Of a stretch of DNA of 9,156 nucleotides, positions 1 through 7,766 are shown piece by piece. The stretch covers positions 1-9,156 of the forward strand of contig JANQUX010000100.1 in assembly GCA_030730545.1 (NCBI GenBank), read 5' to 3'. The stretch's first letter is position 1. Every line of letters begins with the position of its first letter. The DNA is from Maribacter sp. Lineage in GTDB: Bacteria > Bacteroidota > Bacteroidia > Flavobacteriales > Flavobacteriaceae. The position numbers were made by a program, and so were the translations under genes. Below the pieces are notes generated by a model. The model saw only the letters and a list, made by a program, of their open reading frames with translations. It ran no database searches and was not told the origin of the DNA.

Positions 1-72
1 TGTGAGAAATAGTCAATAAAACTAATGTATGTATAACCTGTGAATTCAGATGTAAGCTAGTTTTTGTTGCAA
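1..72. other. Left-edge non-coding stretch
   Basis: All three plus-strand frames reach a stop within the first 18 bases (TAG at 10-12, TAA at 16-18, TGA at 3-5). At most a few C-terminal codons of a plus-strand gene lying to the left could be present. I see no recognisable gene, RNA or repeat here. The strong hairpin immediately to the right could end a plus-strand transcript arriving from the left as well as gltBD. Confidence 0.5.
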
Positions 73-114
73 ATTAAAAAGCCCCAACTATATAACTAGT
101 TGGGGCTTTTTAAT
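73..114 (-). terminator. Rho-independent terminator of the gltBD operon, probably bidirectional
   Basis: The arms 73-90 and 97-114 are perfect reverse complements of 18 bp around a 6-nt loop (TATAAC). The core is GCCCCAACTA paired with TAGTTGGGGC, flanked by an A run on one side and a T run on the other, so it has terminator form on both strands. It starts 17 bp past the gltD stop codon, where an end signal for the minus-strand operon is expected. The symmetry means it could also stop plus-strand transcription from a gene left of the window. Confidence 0.93.
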
Positions 115-130
115 ACTATTTATTGGAGTA

Positions 131-1597
131 TTAAACTCTTGGTAGGTCTCCTTCACCTTTAAGAGGTAATGCACTTTCTCCCATTAAATATTTATCTACA
201 TGATGTGCAGCTTGTCTACCTTCAGATATAGCCCAAACAATCAGAGATTGCCCTCTTCTTTGGTCGCCTGCAGCAAATACACCTGCAACATTTGTTTTAT
301 AATCATTTTCAGATGCTTTAATGTTTGTTCTGGCATCCATTTGTAAACCTAATTGACTAGCAACTGTGTTTTCAGAGCCAGTAAAGCCTAAAGCTAAAAG
401 TGCTAATTCACATTTCCATTCTTTTTCTGAACCAGGAACTTCTTTTAATTGTGGACGTTGTCCCGGAGTGCTAACCCATTCTACTTCTGAAGTTATTAAT
501 CCCTTTAAATTCCCATCGGCATCACCAATAAATTTCTTTGTAGATATACTGAAGAAACGTTCAGCACCTTCTTTATGGGATGAACTAGTTCTTAGTCTCA
601 TTGGCCAAAATGGCCAAGGTTGACCTTCTGGTCTTTCAGCTGTAGCCATTGGCATAATTTCGAAATTGGATACAGAAGTTGCCCCATGACGAAAAGAAGT
701 ACCAATACAATCAGAACCTGTATCACCACCACCTATAACCACTACGTCTTTACCTGTAGCTTTGATTTCTTCACCTAAATCTTTAATACCGTCTACACGT
801 CTATTATTTTGACCTAAGAAATCCATTGCCTGAACGACACCTTTTAAATCTGAACCTTCAATTGGTAAATTTCTTCTAATGGTAGCTCCACCGGTCAACA
901 CTATTGCATCATATTCTTCTTTAAGCGTATCCGCTTTTATATCTACACCTATATGAACTCCGCATTTGAAAGTTATTCCTTCTTCTTTAAGAACATCTAA
1001 ACGTCTGTCAATTACGTTTTTCTCCATTTTAAAATCTGGAATACCATAACGCATTAATCCGCCAGGTTTTTCATCTCTTTCAAATACGGTTACATCATGA
1101 CCTGCTCTGTTCAATTGTTGAGCTGTGGCAAGACCAGCAGGTCCTGAACCAACAACTGCAACTTTCTTTCCGGTTTTATTTAAAGGTGGTTTTGCGGTAA
1201 TCCATCCTTTCTTAAAAGCAGTTTCAACAATATTTTTCTCGATATTTTCAATCGTAACTGGGTCTTCATTAATACCAAGTACACAAGCTTCTTCGCATGG
1301 TGCTGGGCATAATCTTCCTGTAAATTCTGGAAAATTGTTTGTAGAATGTAAAATTTCACTCGCTTTTTCCCATTTAGAGCGGTATACTGCGTCGTTGAAG
1401 TCAGGAATTAAATTTCCTAAAGGGCAACCACTATGGCAAAAAGGTATACCACAATCCATGCAACGAGCACCTTGCTCTTTCATTTCCTTTTCAGGTAATG
1501 GTATTGTAAATTCCTTATAATCTTTTAAACGTTCCTCAACCGGTTCGTATGCTTCAATTTTTCTATCGAATTCTAAAAATCCTGTAATCTTTCCCAT
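131..1597 (-). CDS. gltD: Glutamate synthase small (beta) subunit, FAD/NADPH and [4Fe-4S] protein
   Basis: This is the 488-aa electron-input subunit of glutamate synthase (GOGAT). In the family it oxidises NAD(P)H on FAD and passes electrons through two [4Fe-4S] clusters to GltB in the cytoplasm. The N-terminal ferredoxin-like domain shows Cys46, Cys49, Cys54 and Cys58 (CxxCxxxxCxxxC), then Cys97, Cys101 and Cys105. A GxGxxG FAD fold lies at 150-155 (GSGPAG), with the PGGLMRYGIPDFK stretch at 178-190. A second dinucleotide fold at 289-294 (GGGDTG) is the expected NADPH site. The C-terminal FAD contact GVFAAGD is at 439-445. Length is close to the usual 470-490 aa. The ATG lies 9 bp after the gltB stop codon, so the two genes are almost certainly co-transcribed. 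NADPH rather than NADH is assumed from the bacterial family and is not proven by the sequence. Confidence 0.97.
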   Translation of the reverse strand: MGKITGFLEFDRKIEAYEPVEERLKDYKEFTIPLPEKEMKEQGARCMDCGIPFCHSGCPLGNLIPDFNDAVYRSKWEKASEILHSTNNFPEFTGRLCPAPCEEACVLGINEDPVTIENIEKNIVETAFKKGWITAKPPLNKTGKKVAVVGSGPAGLATAQQLNRAGHDVTVFERDEKPGGLMRYGIPDFKMEKNVIDRRLDVLKEEGITFKCGVHIGVDIKADTLKEEYDAIVLTGGATIRRNLPIEGSDLKGVVQAMDFLGQNNRRVDGIKDLGEEIKATGKDVVVIGGGDTGSDCIGTSFRHGATSVSNFEIMPMATAERPEGQPWPFWPMRLRTSSSHKEGAERFFSISTKKFIGDADGNLKGLITSEVEWVSTPGQRPQLKEVPGSEKEWKCELALLALGFTGSENTVASQLGLQMDARTNIKASENDYKTNVAGVFAAGDQRRGQSLIVWAISEGRQAAHHVDKYLMGESALPLKGEGDLPRV

Positions 1598-1606
1598 ATT
1601 CCGATT

Positions 1607-4600
1607 TTAAATAGTTTGTAAATTTTCTTCTTCTAATCTGATTAAAGCTTGTCTGTATTCTTCAGGTAAGACCTTAACGAATTTAGGTAAATACGATTCC
1701 CAATTTTCTAAAATACGTTGTGCTAATGGACTTGATGTAGAGTTGTAATGGCTTTCAATTAAATCTCTTAATTGCTTAATGTCATTGGTCTCTGTCACTT
1801 CTAAAAGGTTAAGACCTTCTGTGCTACATCGCTTTTTAAATGTTTTGTTGTTATCTAAAACAAACGCGATACCACCACTCATACCTGCTCCGAAGTTTCT
1901 GCCTACTTCACCAAGAATAACGGCAACACCACCCGTCATATATTCACAACCGTGATCACCAATACCTTCAACTACCGCCTTAGCTCCTGAATTTCGAACA
2001 CAAAAACGCTCACCAGCTTTTCCGTTAATGTATGCTCTACCTGCAGTAGCTCCATATAAAGTAACGTTTCCAGTAATTACATTGTCTTCAGGTATTATGG
2101 TTGATTTTTCTGGTACTTTAATAACTAGTTTGGCACCTGAAAGCCCTTTTCCTAAATAATCATTAGTGTTTCCATTAACGATCATAGTAAGTCCTCTTGT
2201 TGCGAATGCACCAAAACTTTGTCCTGCAGAGCCCGTAAAATTAAGTCGCAGTGTGTTAATTGGTAAACCTTCTGCACCATAAGTTTTAGAAATTTCATTA
2301 CTAATTATCGCTCCTACTGCACGGTCAGTATTACAAATTGGATAATCTAAAGTTAATTTCTCTTTTCTAAATAGCGACGGATTAGCTTTAGCTATAATAT
2401 CGAACTCTATAGACTTATCTATATCGTGCTTTTGTTTTTCTGTATTGTAGAATTTAGTTCCCTTTGGTACATCTACTTGATGTAATATCGGAGTTAAATC
2501 AATACCTGCTGCTTTGTAGTGGTCAATTGCTTTTTTACGATCCAGTTTTTGAACCTGACCTACCATTTCGTTTATAGACTTAAAGCCTAATTGAGCCATA
2601 ATTTCTCGTAGTTCTTGTGCTACAAAATACATGTAGTTAACAACGTGTTCTGGCTTACCTTTAAATTTCTTTCTAAGCTCAGGATTTTGAGTTGCGATAC
2701 CTACTGGGCAAGTATTTAAATGGCATACACGCATCATTATACAACCAGACGCTACTAATGGAGCAGTAGCAAAACCGAATTCTTCGGCACCTAAAAGGCA
2801 AGCTACGGCAACATCTCTACCAGTTTTTAATTGTCCGTCACATTCAAGAACAATTCTATTTCTTAAATCATTTAAAACAAGTGTTTGTTGGGCTTCGGCA
2901 ATACCAAGCTCCCAAGGTAAACCACAATGTTTTAATGAGGTTAAAGGAGATGCTCCTGTCCCACCATCAAAACCAGATATTAATACTACATCTGCTTTTG
3001 CCTTTGCAACACCTGCTGCAACGGTTCCTACACCGACTTCAGAAACCAATTTAACATTAATTCTAGCTTTTCTATTAGCAGATTTTAAATCATATATAAG
3101 TTGAGATAAATCTTCAATTGAATAAATATCATGATGCGGGGGCGGAGAAATTAAACCAACATAAGGTGTTGAATTTCTTGTTTTCGCAATTTCAGGATTT
3201 ACTTTTGGTCCGGGTAATTGCCCACCTTCACCAGGCTTGGCACCTTGAGCCATTTTTATTTGAATTTCTTTGGCGTTTGTCAAATAATTAGAAGTAACTC
3301 CGAATCTACCAGAGGCAACTTGTTTTATGGCACTATTTCTCCAATCACCAGTAGAATTCTTATAGAATCTATCTGCATCTTCACCACCTTCACCTGAATT
3401 ACTTTTACCACCTATACGGTTCATAGCAATCGCTAAATTCTCATGTGCTTCTTTACTGATAGATCCGTAAGACATTGCACCGGTTTTAAACCTTTTAACA
3501 ATTTCTGTCCATGGTTCTACATCTTCTAAAGGAATTGGGTCATAATTAGAGAATTCAAAAAGACCTCTAATAGTCATCAGGTTTTTAGATTGCTCATTAA
3601 CCATATTTGAGTACTCCTTATAAGTGTCTGGCTCATTATTACGAACAGACTTTTGTAGCTTGGCAATGGATAATGGATTAAACATGTGTTTTTCACCATC
3701 TCTTCTCCATCTATATTCACCACCAATTTCTAAATCTAAAGTAGCATCAATATGTTTTTTGCTAAAAGTCTTATGGTGACGTAAGGCAATTTCTTTTTCT
3801 ATTTGATATAGACCAATACCTTGAATACGGGTTGGTGTATTCGGAAAATATTTATCAACCACCTTAGTATTGATACCAATACATTCAAAAAGTTGAGAAC
3901 CTCGGTATGAGTTCAATGTTGAAATACCGATCTTGTTCATTACTTTCAAAATACCTTTACCTACAGCTTTATTGTAATTTTTAATAGCATCGTCAAATGA
4001 TATTTCTGTAATATCATGTTCTTCTATTTGCTCAGCTATAATTTCATTAACTAAATATGGATTAATAGCACTTGCACCAAAGCCAAATAATAAGGCAAAA
4101 TGATGTACTTCTCGCGGTTCTGCAGATTCTATGATAACACTTAGTTTAGAACGTTTTCCGAGCCTTTGCAATCCACTATTTACAAATGAACAGGCTAATA
4201 ATGCAGGAATAGGAGCCATTTCTTCGGTAACATTTCTATCGGAAAGTATGATGATGTTTGCGCCTTCTTCTACTGATTTACGTGCTTGTTCCAAAAGAGC
4301 TTGAAGTGCATCTTCTAAACCGTTATGCCCTTGTTTAATAGGATATAACATAGGTATTGAAACCACTTTGTAATCTGGGCTAACATCGTAATTTTTAATT
4401 TTATCTAAATCTTCTTTAGAAATAACCGGGTTTTGAATTTTAAGTTTTCTACAGTGTAATTCGGTGAATTCAAAAATATTATGGTCGCTACCTAAAGTTA
4501 AACTGATATCTGTAATCAATTCTTCGCGAATACCATCCAAAGGCGGATTCGTAACTTGAGCGAATAATTGTTTAAAGTAATTATATATTAATTGAGGACG

Positions 4601-6115
4601 TTGAGATAAAACAGCAATTGGCGTATCTGATCCCATTGAGCCAATTGGTTCTTTGCCGGCTTTCGCCATTGGTAACACTATGGTGTTAATATCTTCTAAT
4701 GTGTAACCGAAAACAGATTTTCTTTTTTCTAAAGTCTCTTCCCCTAAAAATAAAGGACAATCATTATAAGGTATGTCTTTTAAATGAACAAGGTTATCAT
4801 CTAGCCATTTTTGGTAAGGGAATTTTTTTGCGATGTTCTCTTTAATTTCTTCATCGTTAATAATTCTGCCCTCTTCCATATTTACCAAGAACATCTTACC
4901 CGGTTGTAAACGACCATGAAATTCTACATTCTCTGGAGTAATATCTACAACACCAGTTTCTGAAGACATAACGACATAGTCATCTTTAGTAACAGTATAA
5001 CGTGAAGGTCTTAGTCCGTTTCTGTCTAGAACGGCCCCAATAAAGTTACCATCTGTGAATGGAATAGACGCTGGTCCGTCCCATGGTTCCATCATACAAG
5101 AATGATATTCGTAGAATGCTCTTTTAGCATCAGACATCTCTGCATTTTTCTCCCAAGCTTCAGGAACTAAAATCATCATTACTTCTGGTAATGATCTACC
5201 GGTCATAAGTAAAAGCTCAACAACCATATCCATAGTCGCAGAATCTGATTTGCCAGGTAAAATTACAGGAAGGATGTTTTTAATTTCATCACCGAATACG
5301 TCGCTCTTCAATAACTCTTCTCTAGAGAACATTCGAGTTACATTTCCTCTTAAGGTGTTGATTTCACCATTGTGGCACATATATCTAAATGGTTGTGCCA
5401 GATCCCAAGTAGGGAAAGTATTAGTTGAAAATCTTTGGTGTACCAATGCCAGTCTGGTTACAACTCTAGAATCCATTAAGTCTGAGTAATAAAGACTTAT
5501 ATCTAAAGGCATCAACAATCCTTTGAAAATAATTATTTTAGTAGAAAGACTAGGTACGTAAAAAAACTTATTTTCAGATAATTTTGATTTTATAATCGTG
5601 TGTTCCGTTACTTTTCTAGCAATGAACAATTTTAGGTTAAAATTAAAAAAGTCTTGTTCTTCGTTTTCTTTCGCAACAAAAATCTGCTTTACAAAAGGTT
5701 CTGTTTCAGAAGCAATTCTGCCAGGTATTGATCTATTAACAGGTACATCTCTCCATCCTAATAATTTTAACCCCTGTTTTTTTATATTTTCTTCAAATAC
5801 CGAAATACAAAAATCTCGCTGATTAGCTTTACGTGGAAAGAATATATTACCAACAGCATAATCACCAGCTTTAGGTAATTCAAAACTACATACAGCCTGA
5901 AAAAAATCATGAGGTATATCTATTAATATACCCGCTCCATCACCTGTTTTGCCGTCAGCACTTACAGCGCCTCTATGTTCTAAACGTTCAAGAATTTCCA
6001 ACGCTTTATGTATAATGTCGTTGGACTTCTTTCCTTTAAGGCTACAAATAAATCCAGCCCCACAGTTATCATGTTCAAATTCCGGTAGATATAATCCTTG
6101 CTTTTTCAGTGTCAT
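1607..6115 (-). CDS. gltB: Glutamate synthase large (alpha) subunit
   Basis: This 1502-aa subunit hydrolyses glutamine, channels the ammonia, and aminates 2-oxoglutarate to glutamate on FMN using electrons from GltD. The N-terminal class II amidotransferase domain starts at Cys18 (DNCGAGF), the expected catalytic nucleophile after removal of a 17-residue propeptide. Other amidotransferase motifs are HRGA (47-50), HQRFSTNTFPTW (226-237), HNGEINT (248-254) and DRNGLRP (364-370). A central domain follows, then the FMN/2-oxoglutarate barrel with GAMSYGS near 880, KPGEGGQLPG near 960 and SGFDGGTGASP near 1050. Cys1125, Cys1131 and Cys1136 (Cx5Cx4C) are the [3Fe-4S] ligands. The C-terminal part, about 1250-1480, is the glycine-rich beta-helix. 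Length matches the family. The ATG at 6115 is the only plausible start, because an in-frame stop lies a short way upstream with no other ATG between. An AAAGG directly abuts the ATG, too close for a normal Shine-Dalgarno site. Confidence 0.98.
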   Translation of the reverse strand: MTLKKQGLYLPEFEHDNCGAGFICSLKGKKSNDIIHKALEILERLEHRGAVSADGKTGDGAGILIDIPHDFFQAVCSFELPKAGDYAVGNIFFPRKANQRDFCISVFEENIKKQGLKLLGWRDVPVNRSIPGRIASETEPFVKQIFVAKENEEQDFFNFNLKLFIARKVTEHTIIKSKLSENKFFYVPSLSTKIIIFKGLLMPLDISLYYSDLMDSRVVTRLALVHQRFSTNTFPTWDLAQPFRYMCHNGEINTLRGNVTRMFSREELLKSDVFGDEIKNILPVILPGKSDSATMDMVVELLLMTGRSLPEVMMILVPEAWEKNAEMSDAKRAFYEYHSCMMEPWDGPASIPFTDGNFIGAVLDRNGLRPSRYTVTKDDYVVMSSETGVVDITPENVEFHGRLQPGKMFLVNMEEGRIINDEEIKENIAKKFPYQKWLDDNLVHLKDIPYNDCPLFLGEETLEKRKSVFGYTLEDINTIVLPMAKAGKEPIGSMGSDTPIAVLSQRPQLIYNYFKQLFAQVTNPPLDGIREELITDISLTLGSDHNIFEFTELHCRKLKIQNPVISKEDLDKIKNYDVSPDYKVVSIPMLYPIKQGHNGLEDALQALLEQARKSVEEGANIIILSDRNVTEEMAPIPALLACSFVNSGLQRLGKRSKLSVIIESAEPREVHHFALLFGFGASAINPYLVNEIIAEQIEEHDITEISFDDAIKNYNKAVGKGILKVMNKIGISTLNSYRGSQLFECIGINTKVVDKYFPNTPTRIQGIGLYQIEKEIALRHHKTFSKKHIDATLDLEIGGEYRWRRDGEKHMFNPLSIAKLQKSVRNNEPDTYKEYSNMVNEQSKNLMTIRGLFEFSNYDPIPLEDVEPWTEIVKRFKTGAMSYGSISKEAHENLAIAMNRIGGKSNSGEGGEDADRFYKNSTGDWRNSAIKQVASGRFGVTSNYLTNAKEIQIKMAQGAKPGEGGQLPGPKVNPEIAKTRNSTPYVGLISPPPHHDIYSIEDLSQLIYDLKSANRKARINVKLVSEVGVGTVAAGVAKAKADVVLISGFDGGTGASPLTSLKHCGLPWELGIAEAQQTLVLNDLRNRIVLECDGQLKTGRDVAVACLLGAEEFGFATAPLVASGCIMMRVCHLNTCPVGIATQNPELRKKFKGKPEHVVNYMYFVAQELREIMAQLGFKSINEMVGQVQKLDRKKAIDHYKAAGIDLTPILHQVDVPKGTKFYNTEKQKHDIDKSIEFDIIAKANPSLFRKEKLTLDYPICNTDRAVGAIISNEISKTYGAEGLPINTLRLNFTGSAGQSFGAFATRGLTMIVNGNTNDYLGKGLSGAKLVIKVPEKSTIIPEDNVITGNVTLYGATAGRAYINGKAGERFCVRNSGAKAVVEGIGDHGCEYMTGGVAVILGEVGRNFGAGMSGGIAFVLDNNKTFKKRCSTEGLNLLEVTETNDIKQLRDLIESHYNSTSSPLAQRILENWESYLPKFVKVLPEEYRQALIRLEEENLQTI

Positions 6116-6132
6116 CCTTTGTGGTATTTCTT

Positions 6133-6164
6133 CAAAAATATCAATTTAATTGAATTATATTCAA
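6133..6164 (-). promoter_or_regulatory. Candidate promoter of gltBD (TTG-N21-TAnnTTTG)
   Basis: On the minus strand, TTG (6164-6162) is followed after 21 bp by TATTTTTG (6140-6133). This matches the Bacteroidota primary sigma-factor consensus, TTG at -33 and TAnnTTTG at -7 with about 17-23 bp between. Transcription would begin about 5 bases past the box, giving a 5' leader of roughly a dozen bases before the ATG at 6115. Such a short leader is unusual but fits a start region without a well-placed Shine-Dalgarno site. The match is by eye only, and AT-rich DNA can produce it by chance. Confidence 0.6.
6141..6164. promoter_or_regulatory. Candidate operator: two overlapping palindromes on the gltBD promoter
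   Basis: TTGAATTATATTCAA (6150-6164) is a perfect palindrome with 6-bp arms and a 3-bp centre, and its outer edge is the -33 TTG. TCAATTTAATTGA (6141-6153) is a perfect palindrome with 5-bp arms, fills the spacer and shares four bases with the first. Together they cover the promoter between its two boxes, where a bound protein would affect polymerase. A 15-bp AT-rich dyad resembles Lrp/AsnC or LysR-type sites, and Lrp controls gltBD in E. coli, but no regulator can be assigned from this sequence. Confidence 0.4.
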
Positions 6165-6247
6165 CGATTTGAACAAATTCTAGTAAAAAACTCAACAGAT
6201 TAAATAAAAGCTTAAAAAATCGATAATTATGGATTTTTAAAACCTTC

Positions 6248-6268
6248 AATTTATCAGATTGATAAATT
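6248..6268. repeat. Perfect inverted repeat, 8-5-8
   Basis: AATTTATC (6248-6255) and GATAAATT (6261-6268) are exact reverse complements around AGATT. The site lies about 130 bp upstream of the gltB start. It could be a protein-binding site or a weak RNA hairpin. Its AT-rich arms mean chance is a real alternative. Confidence 0.4.
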
Positions 6269-6308
6269 TAAGTTAATATTACGTAAATGAAGCGTTGACT
6301 AAGGGGGT

Positions 6309-6329
6309 AAGTTGCAGTTTATGCAACTT
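6309..6329. repeat. Perfect inverted repeat, 8-5-8
   Basis: AAGTTGCA (6309-6316) and TGCAACTT (6322-6329) are exact reverse complements around GTTTA. The arms hold more G and C than the other dyads in this region, so chance is less likely. No T run follows on either strand, so it is not a typical intrinsic terminator. It lies about 195 bp upstream of the gltB start and could be a regulator site or a leader hairpin. Confidence 0.5.
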
Positions 6330-6343
6330 TCTAACAATTAAGT

Positions 6344-6373
6344 CTAACTTTATTGAGAGGGTAACAAAGTTAG
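6344..6373. repeat. Perfect inverted repeat, 8-14-8
   Basis: CTAACTTT (6344-6351) and AAAGTTAG (6366-6373) are exact reverse complements with 14 bases between them. On the minus strand the first arm read contains TAACTTTG (6372-6365), a TAnnTTTG match, but no TTG lies at the right distance upstream of it. It sits just past the acyl-CoA dehydrogenase terminator in the direction of that gene's transcription. Its role is unknown. Confidence 0.4.
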
Positions 6374-6389
6374 TATTGATTTAAAATAA

Positions 6390-6418
6390 AAACACCCCTA
6401 TAAATTATAGGGGTGTTT
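6390..6418 (-). terminator. Rho-independent terminator of the acyl-CoA dehydrogenase gene
   Basis: The arms 6390-6402 and 6406-6418 (core AAACACCCCTAT paired with ATAGGGGTGTTT) form a 13-bp stem with a tiny AT loop. On the minus strand the stem runs into a T-rich tail (GTTTTTATTTT). It begins 18 bp after the stop codon of the acyl-CoA dehydrogenase, so it should insulate gltB from read-through. Confidence 0.9.
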
Positions 6419-6435
6419 ATTGTAAAAGCACTTTT

Positions 6436-7575
6436 TTACTTCAGAATACTTCTTGAAATTACGATTTTTTGTATTTCTGAAGTTCCTTCATATATCTGAG
6501 TGATTTTTGCATCTCTCATTAATCTTTCTACGTGGTAATCTTTTACAAACCCATTTCCACCATGAATTTGAACGGCTTCAACGGTAGTTTCCATAGCTAC
6601 TTTTGAAGCATATAATTTAGCCATGGCACCAGAAAGGTCATAATCATTACCATTATCCTTATCCATAGCAGATTGATATACAAGTAACCTTGCTGCTTGA
6701 ATTTCGGTATGCATATCTGCAAGTTTAAAAGCTATAGCTTGATGATTGCTGATTTCGGTACCGAACGCCTTTCGTTCTTTAGAGTATTTTAAAGCTAATT
6801 CGTAAGCACCTGCAGCAATACCTAAGGCTTGCGCAGCAATACCAATACGACCACCGGCCAAAGTTTTCATGGCGAACTTGAAACCGAAGCCATCTTCGCC
6901 AATTCTATTTTCTTTAGGCACTTTTACATCATTGAATATTAAAGAATGAGTGTCGCTACCTCTAATCCCTAGTTTATTTTCTTTAGGACCAATTTCAAAT
7001 CCTGGAGCACCTTTTTCAATAATTAGGGCATTTATTCCCCTATGTTTTTTCTCTTTATCGGTTTGGGCTATAACAATATATGTGCTAGCTGTGCCACCAT
7101 TGGTAATCCAGTTTTTAGTACCGTTAACAATGTAATGGTCGCCCATATCTATTGCTGTTGTTGTTTGGGAAGTAGCGTCGCTACCAGCTTCAGGTTCAGA
7201 AAGACAGAATGCGCCAATTTGTTCGCCGGTTGAAAGCTTGGTGAGATATTTTTCTTTTTGAGCTTCAGAACCAAATTTTTCTAATCCCCAGCAAACCAAA
7301 GAATTATTTACTGACATAATTACGGAAGTAGAGGCGTCAATCTTAGAAATTTCTTCCATAGCCAATACATATGATAAGGTATCTAAACCACTACCGCCAT
7401 AAGCTGGGTCTACCATCATTCCTAAAAATCCAAGTTCGCCTAATTTTTTAACCTCTTCTTTAGGAAACCTTTGTGCATCATCACGTTCCACTACCTCAGG
7501 TAGTAATTCAGTTTGGGCAAAATCACGCGCTGCTTGTTGAATAAGTTGTTGTTCTTCAGTTAAAGAAAAATCCAT
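6436..7575 (-). CDS. Acyl-CoA dehydrogenase, short-chain/butyryl-CoA type
   Basis: This 379-aa FAD enzyme of the cytoplasm introduces the trans-2 double bond into an acyl-CoA and passes electrons to electron-transfer flavoprotein. Both family signatures are present: CLSEPEAGSDA at about 124-134, and the C-terminal one from Gln336 to Asp355 (QIHGGNGF then RLMRD). The catalytic base is expected to be Glu363 in IYEGTSEIQ. The N-terminal helical domain, the middle beta domain and the C-terminal helical domain are all represented, and the length is normal for this class. The Glu position fits short- and medium-chain enzymes rather than isovaleryl or long-chain types, but exact chain preference cannot be read from sequence. 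The gene has its own promoter candidate and terminator, so it is probably a single-gene unit. The start ATG at 7575 gives the usual family N-terminus (MDFSLTEEQQ) and has no Shine-Dalgarno sequence. Confidence 0.96.
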   Translation of the reverse strand: MDFSLTEEQQLIQQAARDFAQTELLPEVVERDDAQRFPKEEVKKLGELGFLGMMVDPAYGGSGLDTLSYVLAMEEISKIDASTSVIMSVNNSLVCWGLEKFGSEAQKEKYLTKLSTGEQIGAFCLSEPEAGSDATSQTTTAIDMGDHYIVNGTKNWITNGGTASTYIVIAQTDKEKKHRGINALIIEKGAPGFEIGPKENKLGIRGSDTHSLIFNDVKVPKENRIGEDGFGFKFAMKTLAGGRIGIAAQALGIAAGAYELALKYSKERKAFGTEISNHQAIAFKLADMHTEIQAARLLVYQSAMDKDNGNDYDLSGAMAKLYASKVAMETTVEAVQIHGGNGFVKDYHVERLMRDAKITQIYEGTSEIQKIVISRSILK

Positions 7576-7600
7576 GTAAATTTTATAAAAGTTATCTTCT

Positions 7601-7632
7601 CAAAGATAAAGATATACTCGTTAAATATTCAA
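7601..7632 (-). promoter_or_regulatory. Candidate promoter of the acyl-CoA dehydrogenase gene (TTG-N21-TAnnTTTG)
   Basis: On the minus strand, TTG (7632-7630) is followed after 21 bp by TATCTTTG (7608-7601), a full match to the Bacteroidota -33/-7 form. The box ends 25 bp before the ATG, predicting a leader of about 20 bases. The spacing is the same as in the gltBD promoter candidate, and both share GTTGAATAT at the -33 element. Confidence 0.65.
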
Positions 7633-7664
7633 CTTAAAAAGTCTCTTTTAATCGATTTTATAAC

Positions 7665-7747
7665 AAATGTGGTTGTAAATTTTCGAGAGATGACTATTTA
7701 ACATTTTCTTATACGTTAAAATGTGGTAACTAAAAACTTGTAAATTT
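7665..7747. repeat. Two-part direct repeat
   Basis: AAATGTGGT (7665-7673) and TTGTAAATTT (7673-7682) overlap by one base in the first copy. The same two words recur at 7719-7727 and 7738-7747, where 10 bases separate them. In addition ACATTTT (7701-7707) and AAAATGT (7718-7724) form an inverted repeat that overlaps the second copy. The arrangement could be duplicated regulator sites or the remains of a local duplication. Chance is possible in such AT-rich DNA. Confidence 0.4.
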
Positions 7748-7766
7748 AGAATAGTATCGATTTAAG

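Larger units (their letters stand above)
6116..6435. other. Intergenic region upstream of gltB with several dyads
   Basis: This 320-bp stretch has no supported gene. Reading from gltB outward it holds the gltB promoter candidate with overlapping palindromes (6133-6164), then three perfect 8-bp inverted repeats: 6248-6268, 6309-6329 and 6344-6373. The terminator of the upstream acyl-CoA dehydrogenase gene follows at 6390-6418. The dyads lie between that terminator and the gltB start, so they could be regulator sites or part of a longer leader RNA if transcription also starts farther upstream. Confidence 0.6.

Noticed and set aside
366..1520. Plus-strand open frames of 85 and 131 aa within gltD
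   Set aside because: They are antisense to a fully conserved gltD frame, and their translations resemble no family I recognise.
1598..1606. Possible frameshift or gltB-gltD fusion at the gene junction
   Set aside because: A clear TAA stop ends gltB and an ATG starts gltD 9 bp later. Both proteins have normal ends, so they are separate genes in one operon.
5250..6149. Plus-strand open frames of 66-79 aa opposite the gltB N-terminal region
   Set aside because: They are antisense shadows of gltB, whose amidotransferase motifs are intact in this stretch.
6309..6329. Dyad read as an intrinsic terminator
   Set aside because: Neither strand has a T run after the stem, and a true terminator for the upstream gene is already present at 6390-6418.
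6365..6372. TAACTTTG on the minus strand as a second gltB promoter
   Set aside because: It matches TAnnTTTG, but no TTG lies 17-23 bp upstream and it overlaps the tail of the preceding gene's terminator region. The match is kept only as a note on the dyad.
6950..7233. Plus-strand open frames of 61-63 aa within the acyl-CoA dehydrogenase gene
   Set aside because: They are antisense to the conserved middle domain of the dehydrogenase, and the two overlap each other in different frames.
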